DNA from: Thermodesulfobacteriota bacterium
GTDB taxonomy: Bacteria > Desulfobacterota > WTBG01 > CAIYCZ01 > CAIRTM01
Direction: 5' to 3'
DNA: 64,000 nucleotides
NCBI GenBank assembly: GCA_028278025.1
Contig: JANQFE010000049.1
Coordinates: forward strand, 62,001-126,000
Below are positions 17,829 to 26,352 of the stretch, piece by piece. The notes beneath the pieces were generated by a model that saw only the letters and a program-made list of their open reading frames with translations, was not told the origin of the DNA and made no database searches. The stretch's first letter is position 1; every line of letters starts with the position of its first letter. Made by a program: the position numbers and the translations under genes.

Positions 17829-17868
17829 CTGGAGCATTTCCCTTTTTGCTATAGCCCGCAGCAATCAG
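17829..17868 (+). repeat. Deleted CTAG-type element (left end fused to half a core)
   Basis: CTGGAGCATTTCCC resembles the left terminus of copies E and F, and is joined directly to TATAGCCCGCAGCAATC, the right half of the core as in copy D. The GCGAGC boxes, tip and right arm are gone. The nearest matching right-hand end, TACTAATAG, is at 17912-17920, just before the next gene's stop codon. Confidence 0.5.
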
Positions 17869-17921
17869 ACCAAAGGTGGCCAACGTATACGAATAAAATA
17901 AAATGTCTATGTACTAATAGG

Positions 17922-18374
17922 CTACTTGACAACAATCTTGCCTTCAAAGCGAAAGTGATCGGATTTTCGCCACGTTGTGCTCATGGGTGTTCGTTCAATG
18001 AAGTACTCGAAGGTACCGCGCTCTACAAAACACAGGCTGGCAACCGCACCAAAGGGTATATCCTTGGAAACAAACACCCCCTCGTCATTAATAGAAAAAT
18101 TTACCGGACTTTTACACGCCAGGGTAACCTTTTTCTGGGGAAAAGTTACTTTAACCTCTCCTTTATACTGGTTGAGCCAAACCACCACCGTGCCCGGTTC
18201 TATAAAAAGATTAAGGGGGGCCACACCTTCATACCCTCTTATCCTGACAACAGCGGTCTTAATGTCCTTACCCTTCAACTCGACAACACCCTCTTGCGGC
18301 TGCTGCGGACCCGCTCCGGCCGGTCCTGTAAAAACGAAGACCCCGATTAGCAATACAAGCAATTTCTTTTTCAT
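17922..18374 (-). CDS. Exported cupredoxin-like protein
   Basis: 150 residues with a signal peptide (KKKLLVLLIGVFVFTGPAGA) and a mature part of predicted beta strands. The pattern EPGTVVVWLN, then VKVTFP, then a Cys in TLACKSPVNF, then FGAVASLCFVERGTFEYF and GKIVVK resembles the plastocyanin-like fold, in which the Cys before the last strands can bind copper. The usual C-x-H and M ligands are not obvious, so copper binding is uncertain. It is last in the minus-strand cluster, about 50 bases after the NmrA-like gene. Ribosome site GGGGGG. Confidence 0.6.
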   Translation of the reverse strand: MKKKLLVLLIGVFVFTGPAGAGPQQPQEGVVELKGKDIKTAVVRIRGYEGVAPLNLFIEPGTVVVWLNQYKGEVKVTFPQKKVTLACKSPVNFSINDEGVFVSKDIPFGAVASLCFVERGTFEYFIERTPMSTTWRKSDHFRFEGKIVVK

Positions 18375-18388
18375 AATCCCCCCATACT

Positions 18389-18430
18389 GTGTTTAGTGTT
18401 TAGTGTTTACTGTTTTGTGTTGTTTACTGT
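18389..18430. repeat. Short tandem heptamers GTGTTTA
   Basis: Three exact copies of GTGTTTA (18389-18409), followed by degenerate units ending inside the next gene's stop region. The same heptamer is repeated three times at 52087-52107. Function unknown; microsatellite-type repeats can alter spacing by slippage. Confidence 0.6.
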
Positions 18431-19308
18431 TTGAGCTGCTGCTGCAACCATGGCTCCAGCTTTTGAAATTCAATGGTGAATGATTCCCTAACCGTTTGCA
18501 TATCCTCCGAACTGCACACACTGTCACGCGACATCCTGTAAAGAAAATCCTTGCCGCCCCGGCTGCCGGTCACAAGGGCCATGAATGAAAACAGCAAATT
18601 CATAAGCCAGAATGGAAGTTTTTTAACTTTAGCCTGCCGGCCTACAACGGTGCCGACAAGATGCACGATATCTGCAAGTGTAAATACTTCCGGACCGGCA
18701 ATTTTAATAATCTTGTTTTTTATTTTTTCATTATCAATCGACTGGATAAATGCTTCTGCAAGGTCTGCCGGTGCAAGGGGCTGCAGGCGGGTTTGTCCAT
18801 CACCTATAAGCGTAAAACCGCCTGTCTCCTTGATCCTAGGGGCAAAGTGTTCGGCAAAATCAACAAAATAGCCTGATGGCCGAAAGATAGTATAGGGTAT
18901 ACCTGAATGTATCAGGGCCTGCTCGGCATTCCATTTAGCAGCAAGTGAAGTCGCCGGGGCTTGCGGCTTGACCCCCAGGGCACTGATATACATGACATGT
19001 TTTACATTGTTCTCTATAGCAGCCTGAACAACATTTTGCATACCGCCATGTTCAACCATCTCGTGGGTCAGTTCCTTTGTCTGCCGTTTCAGGCCCAACA
19101 CACACATAACCGTATCAACATCCCGGGTTGCTGTGCGCACTGCCTCAATATCCATGATATCTCCGGTAACAACTTCAAGGGCTGCTGTGTCAAGCCCGGG
19201 CATGTCGACCGGCTTGAGGTCAAAGCACCGGGCCCGGACAGCCCTATCGACAGCCTTCCTGACTATTTCCCGGCCTACATGACCATTAGCACCTGCAATA
19301 AGAATCAT
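18424..19308 (-). CDS. NmrA-like atypical SDR family NAD(P)-binding protein
   Basis: 294 residues. The Rossmann motif GANGHVG is at residues 6-12, followed by TGDIMD and the MYISALGV strand. The C-terminal segment SRGGKDFLYRMSRD and the absence of the YxxxK pair in its usual position suggest an atypical SDR (a5/NmrA group), which often senses redox state or reduces quinone-like compounds. It is one of a run of redox genes and is between the cupredoxin-like and VAO-type genes. GGGGG gives a ribosome site. Substrate unknown. Confidence 0.75.
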   Translation of the reverse strand: MILIAGANGHVGREIVRKAVDRAVRARCFDLKPVDMPGLDTAALEVVTGDIMDIEAVRTATRDVDTVMCVLGLKRQTKELTHEMVEHGGMQNVVQAAIENNVKHVMYISALGVKPQAPATSLAAKWNAEQALIHSGIPYTIFRPSGYFVDFAEHFAPRIKETGGFTLIGDGQTRLQPLAPADLAEAFIQSIDNEKIKNKIIKIAGPEVFTLADIVHLVGTVVGRQAKVKKLPFWLMNLLFSFMALVTGSRGGKDFLYRMSRDSVCSSEDMQTVRESFTIEFQKLEPWLQQQLKQ

Positions 19309-19340
19309 GATTTTTCCCCCTGAAAAATGATCTAAAGTGA

Positions 19341-19397
19341 AAAGTGCCTAAAGTGAGCTAAAGTTATAATTATTAAGATTTTAACTTTAGGCACTTT
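19341..19397 (-). repeat. Inverted repeat made of AAAGTGCCTAAAGT units
   Basis: AAAGTGCCTAAAGT (19341-19354) and its exact reverse complement (19384-19397) form a 14-bp stem around a 29-base loop, just after the stop of the VAO-type gene. Direct copies of the same unit extend each arm. It might act as a terminator or attenuator, but there is no T-run on the minus strand. Related units recur at 24100, 27754 and 32558. Confidence 0.6.
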
Positions 19398-19406
19398 AGT
19401 GCACTT

Positions 19407-21059
19407 TTAATGCCCCATCATCTTCTGCAGCTCTTCCTGAGAGAGCACATCCGGCCTGGTTGCATATCCGGGATTAGCAAGATTGTTGGGATCAAATTCT
19501 TTCTTCAGATCCTTCATGATAAGATGGACGTTGCCGAGCATGGGGCCGAATATATCATAGGCCGGTCCCAGAAGATGAATCACGGCTGCCGCCGATTTGC
19601 GCTCAAGCTGACTCTTGGCAACCTTGCCGATAATCTCGATGGCCTGATTACACTGTTCCGGTTCCTGTTCGGGGAACACATCAGTGGTATGCAGGCACCA
19701 GTAGCCGTATTCCTGGGGGCTTATCCAGCCGCCGTGGATACTGAGCGGTTGTACGAAATCCTTACCCAGACCTTCTTTTTTTAAAAGGTCACGGCCCACT
19801 TCATTAGACTCGATAATCTCATAGACGATCGAGTCAATCGAATCAACATTGGAGGAGCCGATGCTGAAGTTGTCTGATGGGCGTGCCAGGCGCTGGGCAT
19901 TGCCGAACCTGATCCATTCGTTGGCAGCCCGTTTAATCCAGACCTGATAGGCCGGCTCATCTTCCTCTACAAAAATACCGCCGACCTTTTTGACGATTTC
20001 CTTGAGAACTTTTTCCTCGTATTCCATCTGCTTAAACGAGGTTTTAGCCTGCAGGGCCACAACAACAAAACCGGAAGGGAAAACATCGTTTTTAATATTA
20101 TCGAAAAGATCCTGTTTGGTTACTGATGAATAGGTATAGAGGAACTGCTGGGCCAGATGTGTCGCCACTTCGCCGATCTCGGCTTTACCCATCTCGTAGA
20201 ACAGCTCTGCCGATTTCTTCAGCTCCAGCTCCTCTTCTTCCGGATACTTGTAGGGGAACTTGATCATGTACCAGCGCCATACATCCTCGCCGAAACCTGA
20301 AGAAAACTTCATATTTGCATTTCCTTCAGTTGGAAATACTTCCGGACCGGCAAATTGCCACAGCTTACATGAAATTTTCGTCACAACACCGATACCGCCG
20401 GCATGGCCGAACATCCCACCGCGCAGAAAGCCCCGCAAATCCGGTCCCGGCCCGTCGTTCCAGAAATTTCCGGCCCCCGGGCAGGTCATTGAGCCGCTTT
20501 TGACTACCTCACCGTCAGGCAGCACCAGCTCAAAACCCAGCAGGTTCTGCGCCCCGACACCCGTAATCCAGCTGTTACCATAGGCACCGTGCCAGGCATA
20601 ATTTGCCAGGCATGACACTTGGCTTCCTGCAAGGGGTGTCGGGGTATACAGTCCGTATTTCATGGCTTCGGACTGCAGACCCACAAAACTGACATACGGC
20701 TCAATAACCGCATACATGTCTTTTTCATTCAGTTCAATAATCCTGTCCATGCGTTTCGGATCAATCACTATTGTTCCGGCCGCAGTGGGAAAGGCCTGAA
20801 ACGTAAATCCCGAGCCGCGCGGGATAAAAGGAAACTGATAGCGGTTGGCAATCTTGACAATATTTTGCACCTCTTCTGTGGAGCCCGGCATAACAACGCA
20901 GGCAGGTCTCATATTCAGGCCGCAATTTTCACGCTGCATGACCCCCGAGGGCAGCCACTGCACACGTGAATAAGCCTGACAGATCGCCGGTTCGTTTGAG
21001 ACATTCTCTTCGCCAACGATATCTTGTAAAGCCTTATATGCAACTTCTGTAAATGCCAT
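19407..21059 (-). CDS. FAD-linked oxidase of the VAO/PCMH type (550 aa)
   Basis: 550-residue flavoprotein with an N-terminal FAD-PCMH domain: IPRGSGFTFQAFP is the pyrophosphate-binding loop, then GSQVSCLANYAWHGAYGNSW, GAQNLLGFELVLPDGEVV and MFGHAGGIGVVT. The C-terminal half is the substrate cap. The family includes vanillyl-alcohol oxidase, 4-cresol dehydrogenase, GlcD and alkyl-DHAP synthase; this one resembles hydroxy-acid or alcohol dehydrogenases. No His for covalent FAD is assigned. It lies in the same transcript as a CCG-domain Fe-S protein and a second FAD-PCMH protein, an arrangement like glycolate or D-lactate dehydrogenase complexes in which FAD subunit passes electrons to an Fe-S subunit. 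Substrate is unknown. GGAGG before ATG. Confidence 0.75.
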   Translation of the reverse strand: MAFTEVAYKALQDIVGEENVSNEPAICQAYSRVQWLPSGVMQRENCGLNMRPACVVMPGSTEEVQNIVKIANRYQFPFIPRGSGFTFQAFPTAAGTIVIDPKRMDRIIELNEKDMYAVIEPYVSFVGLQSEAMKYGLYTPTPLAGSQVSCLANYAWHGAYGNSWITGVGAQNLLGFELVLPDGEVVKSGSMTCPGAGNFWNDGPGPDLRGFLRGGMFGHAGGIGVVTKISCKLWQFAGPEVFPTEGNANMKFSSGFGEDVWRWYMIKFPYKYPEEEELELKKSAELFYEMGKAEIGEVATHLAQQFLYTYSSVTKQDLFDNIKNDVFPSGFVVVALQAKTSFKQMEYEEKVLKEIVKKVGGIFVEEDEPAYQVWIKRAANEWIRFGNAQRLARPSDNFSIGSSNVDSIDSIVYEIIESNEVGRDLLKKEGLGKDFVQPLSIHGGWISPQEYGYWCLHTTDVFPEQEPEQCNQAIEIIGKVAKSQLERKSAAAVIHLLGPAYDIFGPMLGNVHLIMKDLKKEFDPNNLANPGYATRPDVLSQEELQKMMGH

Positions 21060-21208
21060 TATGACCTCCTGATGTTTATGTAATATAAGATGATTGGTTT
21101 AATTGCATTTATACGCTTTGATAAAGTGCTTCTTGTTGACTAATGATACTGGATGCTTGATTCTTGATGCTGGATAAAATACTTACAACCAGTATCTAGT
21201 ATCCAGCC

Positions 21209-22504
21209 CTACCCCATGGCCTTCTTTACCAGGTCAAGGATATCTTCAACCTGCATACTCGATCCTGTAGCGTCAATGCCGTCGTTTAAGTTGGCCTCGC
21301 ACCAGGGACAAGCCGTGGCTATGGTGCCGGCACCTGTTGCTTCAGCCTCTTCAACCCGTTCTTTTGCCGTTGCAATGGCAAAATCAGGATAGGCCGACTT
21401 GGCTCCACCGCCGCTTCCACAGCACCATGAATATTCCTTGATCCTTTCCATTTCGACCAGCTTAAGGCCCGGAATCGCCTGCAGGACGTTGCGGGGCGCA
21501 TCATATATGCCGTTGACACCGCGGTTCATCTCCCGGGGCGGATCTGTCAGGCCGAATTGTACCCGTTTGCCCTCCCAGTGTTTATAGGGCTCACCGCGCC
21601 GGCCGAGATGGCAGGGATCATGCCAGGTTACCTGCATATTGACGGGGTTTTTGAATGTTATTTTCCCCTGCCGGATCAGTTCATCAATATACTGGGTGGA
21701 ATGCTTGACTTCGTAGGGCAGGTCTTTGGTATCAATTTTTTGCATACAAGCATATTTTTCAGAAAAAGTCATGAAGCAGCCCGGACAGTTTGTAACGATA
21801 GTCTTTGCGCCGGTTTCTGCAAACATCGTCAGATTCTTCTGCGCAATCTCTTCAAAGCTCTTTTTGTCGCCTACATTGTCGGCGATACCGCCACAGCAGA
21901 TCTCCTTTGCTCCCAGGATACCGAAATCTACACCTGCGGCCTTCAGTATATCCGTAGTATTTTGTGGTACGGTTTCCATGCCCGGCTTATAGGCATAGGT
22001 GCAGCCGACATAATACAGCACGTCTGCTTTTTCACCGGATTTGGAAAGGTCCTTAATGCCCAGTTTTTTAGCCCAGTTTGATCTTCTGGTGCGCGGCTGT
22101 TTCCAGACATTGTCATAATTCATTATGCTCTGGATGAATTCTTTATGGGCCGGCAGGGGGCCGTAGCCCTTCTCACAGGCCTCTTCCCGCAGGGCATCCA
22201 GCACACCGATTATATCCAGGTCCATAACCCGCTTGCAGCTTATATCGCAAGCCGCGCATACCGGACAGCGATATATGATTTCAAGCAATGCGTCCTTGCT
22301 CTCTTCCCAAGAGAGTTCACCCCGCAGCAGCCCGGTTACAATATCATTTTTACCCTGCGCAGCGTATGCATCGAATTTGCCGTACCACACCGACGGACAG
22401 TTCCGGACAAACCTCTGGCTCTTTACTTCCCATAGATGGGACCATTTACATGTTGAGCATCGCTGACAATGACTTGCATCGTATTCTATCTTTTCAAGTG
22501 CCAT
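21209..22504 (-). CDS. CCG-domain Fe-S oxidoreductase subunit (HdrD/GlcF-like)
   Basis: 431 residues. N-terminal Cys-rich segments (CQRCSTCK and RCPVCAACDISCKR) would hold [4Fe-4S] clusters. Two copies of the CCG domain follow: CCGGIADN with CPGCFMTF, then WHDPCHLGRRG with CCGSGGGAKSAYP and ACPWCEANL, binding a noncubane cluster as in heterodisulfide reductase HdrB/HdrD. Partner proteins are FAD-linked dehydrogenases, and two such genes flank it. Together they look like a three-subunit dehydrogenase feeding electrons from an organic hydroxy compound to ferredoxin, quinone or a disulfide. The direction is inference. Good ribosome site AAGG. Confidence 0.88.
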   Translation of the reverse strand: MALEKIEYDASHCQRCSTCKWSHLWEVKSQRFVRNCPSVWYGKFDAYAAQGKNDIVTGLLRGELSWEESKDALLEIIYRCPVCAACDISCKRVMDLDIIGVLDALREEACEKGYGPLPAHKEFIQSIMNYDNVWKQPRTRRSNWAKKLGIKDLSKSGEKADVLYYVGCTYAYKPGMETVPQNTTDILKAAGVDFGILGAKEICCGGIADNVGDKKSFEEIAQKNLTMFAETGAKTIVTNCPGCFMTFSEKYACMQKIDTKDLPYEVKHSTQYIDELIRQGKITFKNPVNMQVTWHDPCHLGRRGEPYKHWEGKRVQFGLTDPPREMNRGVNGIYDAPRNVLQAIPGLKLVEMERIKEYSWCCGSGGGAKSAYPDFAIATAKERVEEAEATGAGTIATACPWCEANLNDGIDATGSSMQVEDILDLVKKAMG

Positions 22505-22529
22505 AATATTATCCCTTTCCTTTCAATAA

Positions 22530-24017
22530 TTAAAAGCCCAACTTCCCTGGATTAAGAATACTGTGCGGATCAAGCGAACGCTTGATTCGCTTCAGTGTTT
22601 TATGATAGGTTCCGGTTCGCGAGTACACCATATCGGCCCAGAGACCATAAATTCGGTAGAAAAAGGCTCCCTGTGTCACCAGGGCTTCACTGACTTTCTG
22701 ATATACTGTTTCTATCCGCTGTCGTTGAGCGCTGTCTTCAGGATCATAAGGAAAACCTGCTTCCATATGGAAGGTCCGGCCATGCTGCTTGGGCTGTATA
22801 TAAAGGCCCATATCAGAAAGCGGATAATTGCACTGCGCTGCAACCTCAGTAATCACCTTCAAGAATTCCGGGGACCGCTGCAACTGGGTCAGAAAGAAAA
22901 CTTCCTGTGATGCCCCCCGGGCGCGAAACTTCCAGTACGTTCCGTTATCCCAGGGCTGATAGAGCAGCGCTGAAATTTTAGCGGCTACATCCGGCACATT
23001 GGGCAATGTTTCCAGAGGAGTAACCAGAAAGGTACGCGCAATATCATGCAGGGCCTCTTCCTGATAGGCCATCTTATCCTCAGGATACCATTCACCGGCA
23101 GTAAGGTTGAGCACAATCGTATAGGCCGGCAGAACCGAACTTATGCGTTCAATATCTGCAGCATCAGCAGCAAGTATGCTTGCCAAATACCTGTTGTTGA
23201 GCAGAAAACAGTCATCCCCGATCAGCGTGCGTTCAATATGATAGAACGGCTCAACACAGTCTTCAAGTTTGTCAAAGCCCAAAAAGACCATCTTGCTCTG
23301 TGTGGGGATCAAGGTCGTCTTTACATTCATGACGGTTACAATGCCGAAGGTTCCCAGGCTGCCGGGCACAAGCCTGAACCAGTCGACCCCCGGTCCGTGA
23401 AAATTGCACAGGTCACTGTGGGTCTCATCCGGAACCTTCTCCGGTTGTCCCTGTGATATGGCCATTGATCCGGTATGGAAAATGTTTCCGGTCGGCAGCA
23501 CCATTTCCATGGTCAGGATTGTCTCATCCAAGTGGTGCTTGGGGGTCAGCTTGGGCTCGCGCTCCAGCGTACTGGTTATTACTGATTTTTCACTGTGGGC
23601 CAGCAATGGATTCAATACACGCATACCCTCTTTGGCAAGTTCCGCCTGCACCTCTCCGTAAGTAACGCCTGCTTCAACCATGACCCATCTGTTCCTTTTA
23701 TCGATACGGCGAATCTTCTTCATAGCGCTCATATCTATCACAATACCGCCCTGTTCAGGGATACCGGCACCGTAAAATCCGACCCCGGAACTACGCGGCG
23801 TAACCGGGATATGGTGTTCATGTGCCAGTTTGACAATCTGCTGGACTTCCTCTGTTGAAAGCACCTTCACAACTGCATCCGGTCTTCCGGCAGCACACAG
23901 GCTTGTATCCTGTGCATACCTGTCCAGATACTCAGGATCAGTAAAAATACGGGTGTTGTCAACAATTGCTTCCAGCGTACTTACAACATCCTGCATAGTA
24001 GATAATTCGTTTGCCAT
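22530..24017 (-). CDS. FAD-binding oxidoreductase, GlcD-like (495 aa)
   Basis: FAD-PCMH flavoprotein, 495 residues from the ATG at 24017, which has AAGGAG seven bases upstream. A longer frame starts at 24074 but has no such site. FAD loop: VTPRSSGVGFYGAGIPEQ; later LAHSEKSVITSTLEREP, LGTFGIVTVM. The closest type is glycolate oxidase/4-cresol-dehydrogenase-like. It is not identical to the neighbouring 550-residue FAD oxidase, so the two could be different catalytic subunits of one complex with the CCG protein. The C-terminus ends LDPHSILNPGKLGF, the family's typical ending (PxxxLNPGK). Confidence 0.82.
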   Translation of the reverse strand: MANELSTMQDVVSTLEAIVDNTRIFTDPEYLDRYAQDTSLCAAGRPDAVVKVLSTEEVQQIVKLAHEHHIPVTPRSSGVGFYGAGIPEQGGIVIDMSAMKKIRRIDKRNRWVMVEAGVTYGEVQAELAKEGMRVLNPLLAHSEKSVITSTLEREPKLTPKHHLDETILTMEMVLPTGNIFHTGSMAISQGQPEKVPDETHSDLCNFHGPGVDWFRLVPGSLGTFGIVTVMNVKTTLIPTQSKMVFLGFDKLEDCVEPFYHIERTLIGDDCFLLNNRYLASILAADAADIERISSVLPAYTIVLNLTAGEWYPEDKMAYQEEALHDIARTFLVTPLETLPNVPDVAAKISALLYQPWDNGTYWKFRARGASQEVFFLTQLQRSPEFLKVITEVAAQCNYPLSDMGLYIQPKQHGRTFHMEAGFPYDPEDSAQRQRIETVYQKVSEALVTQGAFFYRIYGLWADMVYSRTGTYHKTLKRIKRSLDPHSILNPGKLGF

Positions 24018-24099
24018 ATGTTCTCCTTCCCTAACATCGAACTCTTTTTTTACGATGCACTCAAGAGCCATCAACCTTCATGAGTTTTTTAAAATACCT

Positions 24100-24141
24100 A
24101 CTTTAGGCACTTTAGCTCACTTCAGGCACTTCAGGCACTTG
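24100..24141. repeat. Tandem CACTTTAGGCACTT-type units
   Basis: ACTTTAGGCACTTTAGCTCACTTCAGGCACTT-type repeats (read in pieces of seven to eight bases), the reverse complement of the unit seen at 27754-27782 and 19341-19354. Lies between the FAD oxidase and the ferredoxin genes. Confidence 0.5.
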
Positions 24142-24152
24142 TTCATGCTCAC

Positions 24153-24335
24153 TTAGCCTGCTTCTTCTAAAACACGGGGTGCATTAAGCGGACATACCTG
24201 CACACATATCTTGCAGGTAGTGCACTTTTCAGGATCTATAACAACCCTATCATCAACCATCCTGATAGCTACCGTTGGACACAGGTCGATACACCCGCCA
24301 CATGACACACACTCATCCGTATTAATTCGTACCAT
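24153..24335 (-). CDS. 2[4Fe-4S] ferredoxin (60 aa)
   Basis: Two complete cluster motifs: CVSCGGCIDLCP and CTTCKICVQVCP, in a 60-residue clostridial-type ferredoxin. This is a likely electron partner for the FAD reductases and the CCG protein of the same transcript. The short spacing (136 bases to the FAD oxidase) and the same strand support this. GAGGAG precedes the ATG. Confidence 0.92.
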   Translation of the reverse strand: MVRINTDECVSCGGCIDLCPTVAIRMVDDRVVIDPEKCTTCKICVQVCPLNAPRVLEEAG

Positions 24336-24408
24336 CTCCGCACTCCTCAGCTTTTACACTCTTTTTATAATATGCTCTTTGAAATATTGTTTTGTGATGT
24401 AATAGCAC

Positions 24409-24915
24409 TTATTGCGATAATATGTTTTTCTTTGCTTTAGCTAAAAAATGGGCAACAGCTTCTATAGAGTGTAAAAATTCTTTAATTTCACTGTTGTTGA
24501 GCTCACGCAGGAATTGTTCCAGCGACCGCTTCCTGACACTCATTAAATGCGACACCACTTTATTTCCGGTTTTGCTGAGACCGACGCGCACGATACGTCT
24601 GTCTTTATCATCCTTATCCCGCTGTAAGAGACCATTCTGAATAAGCCGGTCTACCATGCTGGTCATGGTTGACACGGAAACCGAATGTACCGTGCTTAAC
24701 TCGGTCATGGTAAAATTATCTTTGGCGGCAAAACTCATGAGCACTTTCATCTGCGAGGAAGTCAAGTCCATTTTAACAAGCTGAGCAGGATTAATGCTTT
24801 TTGATATCTCATTATAGGCATCAAGAATACGGTTGATTGTCGCCTCCCAATGCTTCTTCTTGCCCTCGTCTGACTGCTTTGTTTTTGCAGTAGGTGTTTG
24901 CCTCCTCACATGCAT
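24409..24915 (-). CDS. MarR-family transcriptional regulator 1
   Basis: 168 residues with the winged helix of MarR: TSSQMKVLMSFAAKDNFTMTELSTVHSVSVSTMTSMVDRLIQ, then a wing with RDKDDKDRRIVRVGLS. The N-terminal 20 residues are basic and poorly conserved. Likely represses the FAD-reductase cluster in the absence of a phenolic or hydrophobic ligand. Its gene is between the last FAD reductase and the ferredoxin. A second MarR is at 30733. Ligand and operators are unknown. Confidence 0.88.
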   Translation of the reverse strand: MHVRRQTPTAKTKQSDEGKKKHWEATINRILDAYNEISKSINPAQLVKMDLTSSQMKVLMSFAAKDNFTMTELSTVHSVSVSTMTSMVDRLIQNGLLQRDKDDKDRRIVRVGLSKTGNKVVSHLMSVRKRSLEQFLRELNNSEIKEFLHSIEAVAHFLAKAKKNILSQ

Positions 24916-24942
24916 CTGTTGCGCTACCTCTTTATATTTTTA

Positions 24943-26262
24943 TTACTCCGTTAGGGTCTGGACCAGCAGGTCTGAAGGGAACATGAGCATCTTTCCGGCA
25001 AGCTGCTGCAGGATATCGGGTCTTTCCGCCATGATCGTCGGTATGAGAGACTGCAGTCTCTCACCCAGCAGCCCGACAGCCCGGTACGGATTAAAAGTCG
25101 GCAGAAAAGGCTCTTCCATCAGCCCGAACACATAATCAACAACTTCAGGGTTTGCAAAAATATAGGCAATCCCGAATATGGACAAATAGTCCTGGTAATC
25201 ATACTTTTTAATATATGTGTTAAGCCACCATTCTTCATACTGCGGAATTGCCTGGGGCGCGATACCCAGCTGCTGCTCTTTTAAAGCCGCGGCAACGGTC
25301 AGCCCGGCTTTCCAGCCGGTTACCATGGCTCCCAGGCACTCAAGCTCCTGGCACGACCCGGCATCACCGGTTATAAGCACATTATTTCTAAAAGGCTTCA
25401 CTACCGGTGAATATATTGATTCGATTGCAGCAAATTCCCGGGTTTTCTCACAGCCCTTGAACCATTCTGCAAAGCCCGATTCGGCAATAATCTTTTCATA
25501 GGCTGCTTCCAGATCTAGGCCTGCCTCGAATGTCAAAATCAAAAAGTTCCACTCAGCCCCTTCAGGACGCGGCAGCAGAAAAACGTACACGGGTTTTGAG
25601 TCAATAAAACTGATACCCGTTATAATAGATTCCTCAAAAGGCGGAGTAAACCCTTTGACAAAACAGGACTTGACGTACAGGTTGGCAATGTGTCTGCGGT
25701 TGTTATTATAGCCGAGCTTCTCAACCACTCTGGAGTTGGTGCCGTCAGCCGCAATTACCAACTTGCTCTGGAAAGTCTTGTCTCCCGCTTGAACCACAAT
25801 AGTTGGGCCCTGAAACGCAATATCGGTAAACTCGGTCTCATTGATTACATCGACATGATCGCTCTTGATTTCATTAAGCATACACTCAATCAATACTTCC
25901 TTGTCATAGGAGAGTGCAATCGGGGCACCCTCATTGCCCTGCCCGCGGCCGAACTGCATCTTCTGCATGCCGGGGGAAAACATGCGCCAGGTATAAAGGT
26001 TTTTAACAGGTCCGGTATAGGGAAAAGAAAGCCCTGAATGAGGAAAACAGAAACGCTTGTCTTTTGCATTATAGTGAAACAGGTCGCCAAAAAAGTATTC
26101 ATTAGGCGGCAGCAGTGATTGGCCGCAGGTACGGGTAAGGGTTGTCAGGTCCTTACGCCGATCCAGCACTGCAATATCAAATCCGTTTTCTGCCAGCGCC
26201 TTGGCTGCAAGGAGACCTGCAGGGCCGGCTCCGACAATAATTACATCGTATTGCTCTTTCAT
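24943..26262 (-). CDS. FAD-dependent reductase, geranylgeranyl-reductase family, tandem copy 6
   Basis: 439 residues. FAD motif VGAGPAGLLAAKALAENG at residue 10-28; a CGQSLLPPNEYFFG segment; the substrate-side CysGly; the central VIAADGTNSR motif; and YSPVVKPFRNNVLITGDAGS for the flavin pyrophosphate. Family includes archaeal GGR and plant ChlP, and bacterial relatives with unknown substrates. It is the last of six similar genes. The strong paralogy and the same order of motifs suggest repeated duplication. Good GAGGAG site. Starts 25-30 bases before MarR 1 gene on the same strand. Confidence 0.82.
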   Translation of the reverse strand: MKEQYDVIIVGAGPAGLLAAKALAENGFDIAVLDRRKDLTTLTRTCGQSLLPPNEYFFGDLFHYNAKDKRFCFPHSGLSFPYTGPVKNLYTWRMFSPGMQKMQFGRGQGNEGAPIALSYDKEVLIECMLNEIKSDHVDVINETEFTDIAFQGPTIVVQAGDKTFQSKLVIAADGTNSRVVEKLGYNNNRRHIANLYVKSCFVKGFTPPFEESIITGISFIDSKPVYVFLLPRPEGAEWNFLILTFEAGLDLEAAYEKIIAESGFAEWFKGCEKTREFAAIESIYSPVVKPFRNNVLITGDAGSCQELECLGAMVTGWKAGLTVAAALKEQQLGIAPQAIPQYEEWWLNTYIKKYDYQDYLSIFGIAYIFANPEVVDYVFGLMEEPFLPTFNPYRAVGLLGERLQSLIPTIMAERPDILQQLAGKMLMFPSDLLVQTLTE

Positions 26263-26352
26263 GTGATAACTCCTCGTATTAATATATTCTCAATCATGCT
26301 TTGTGAAAACAGCTACACGGCTCATGAGCTTTACAGCCCAACAGCTTTTATA

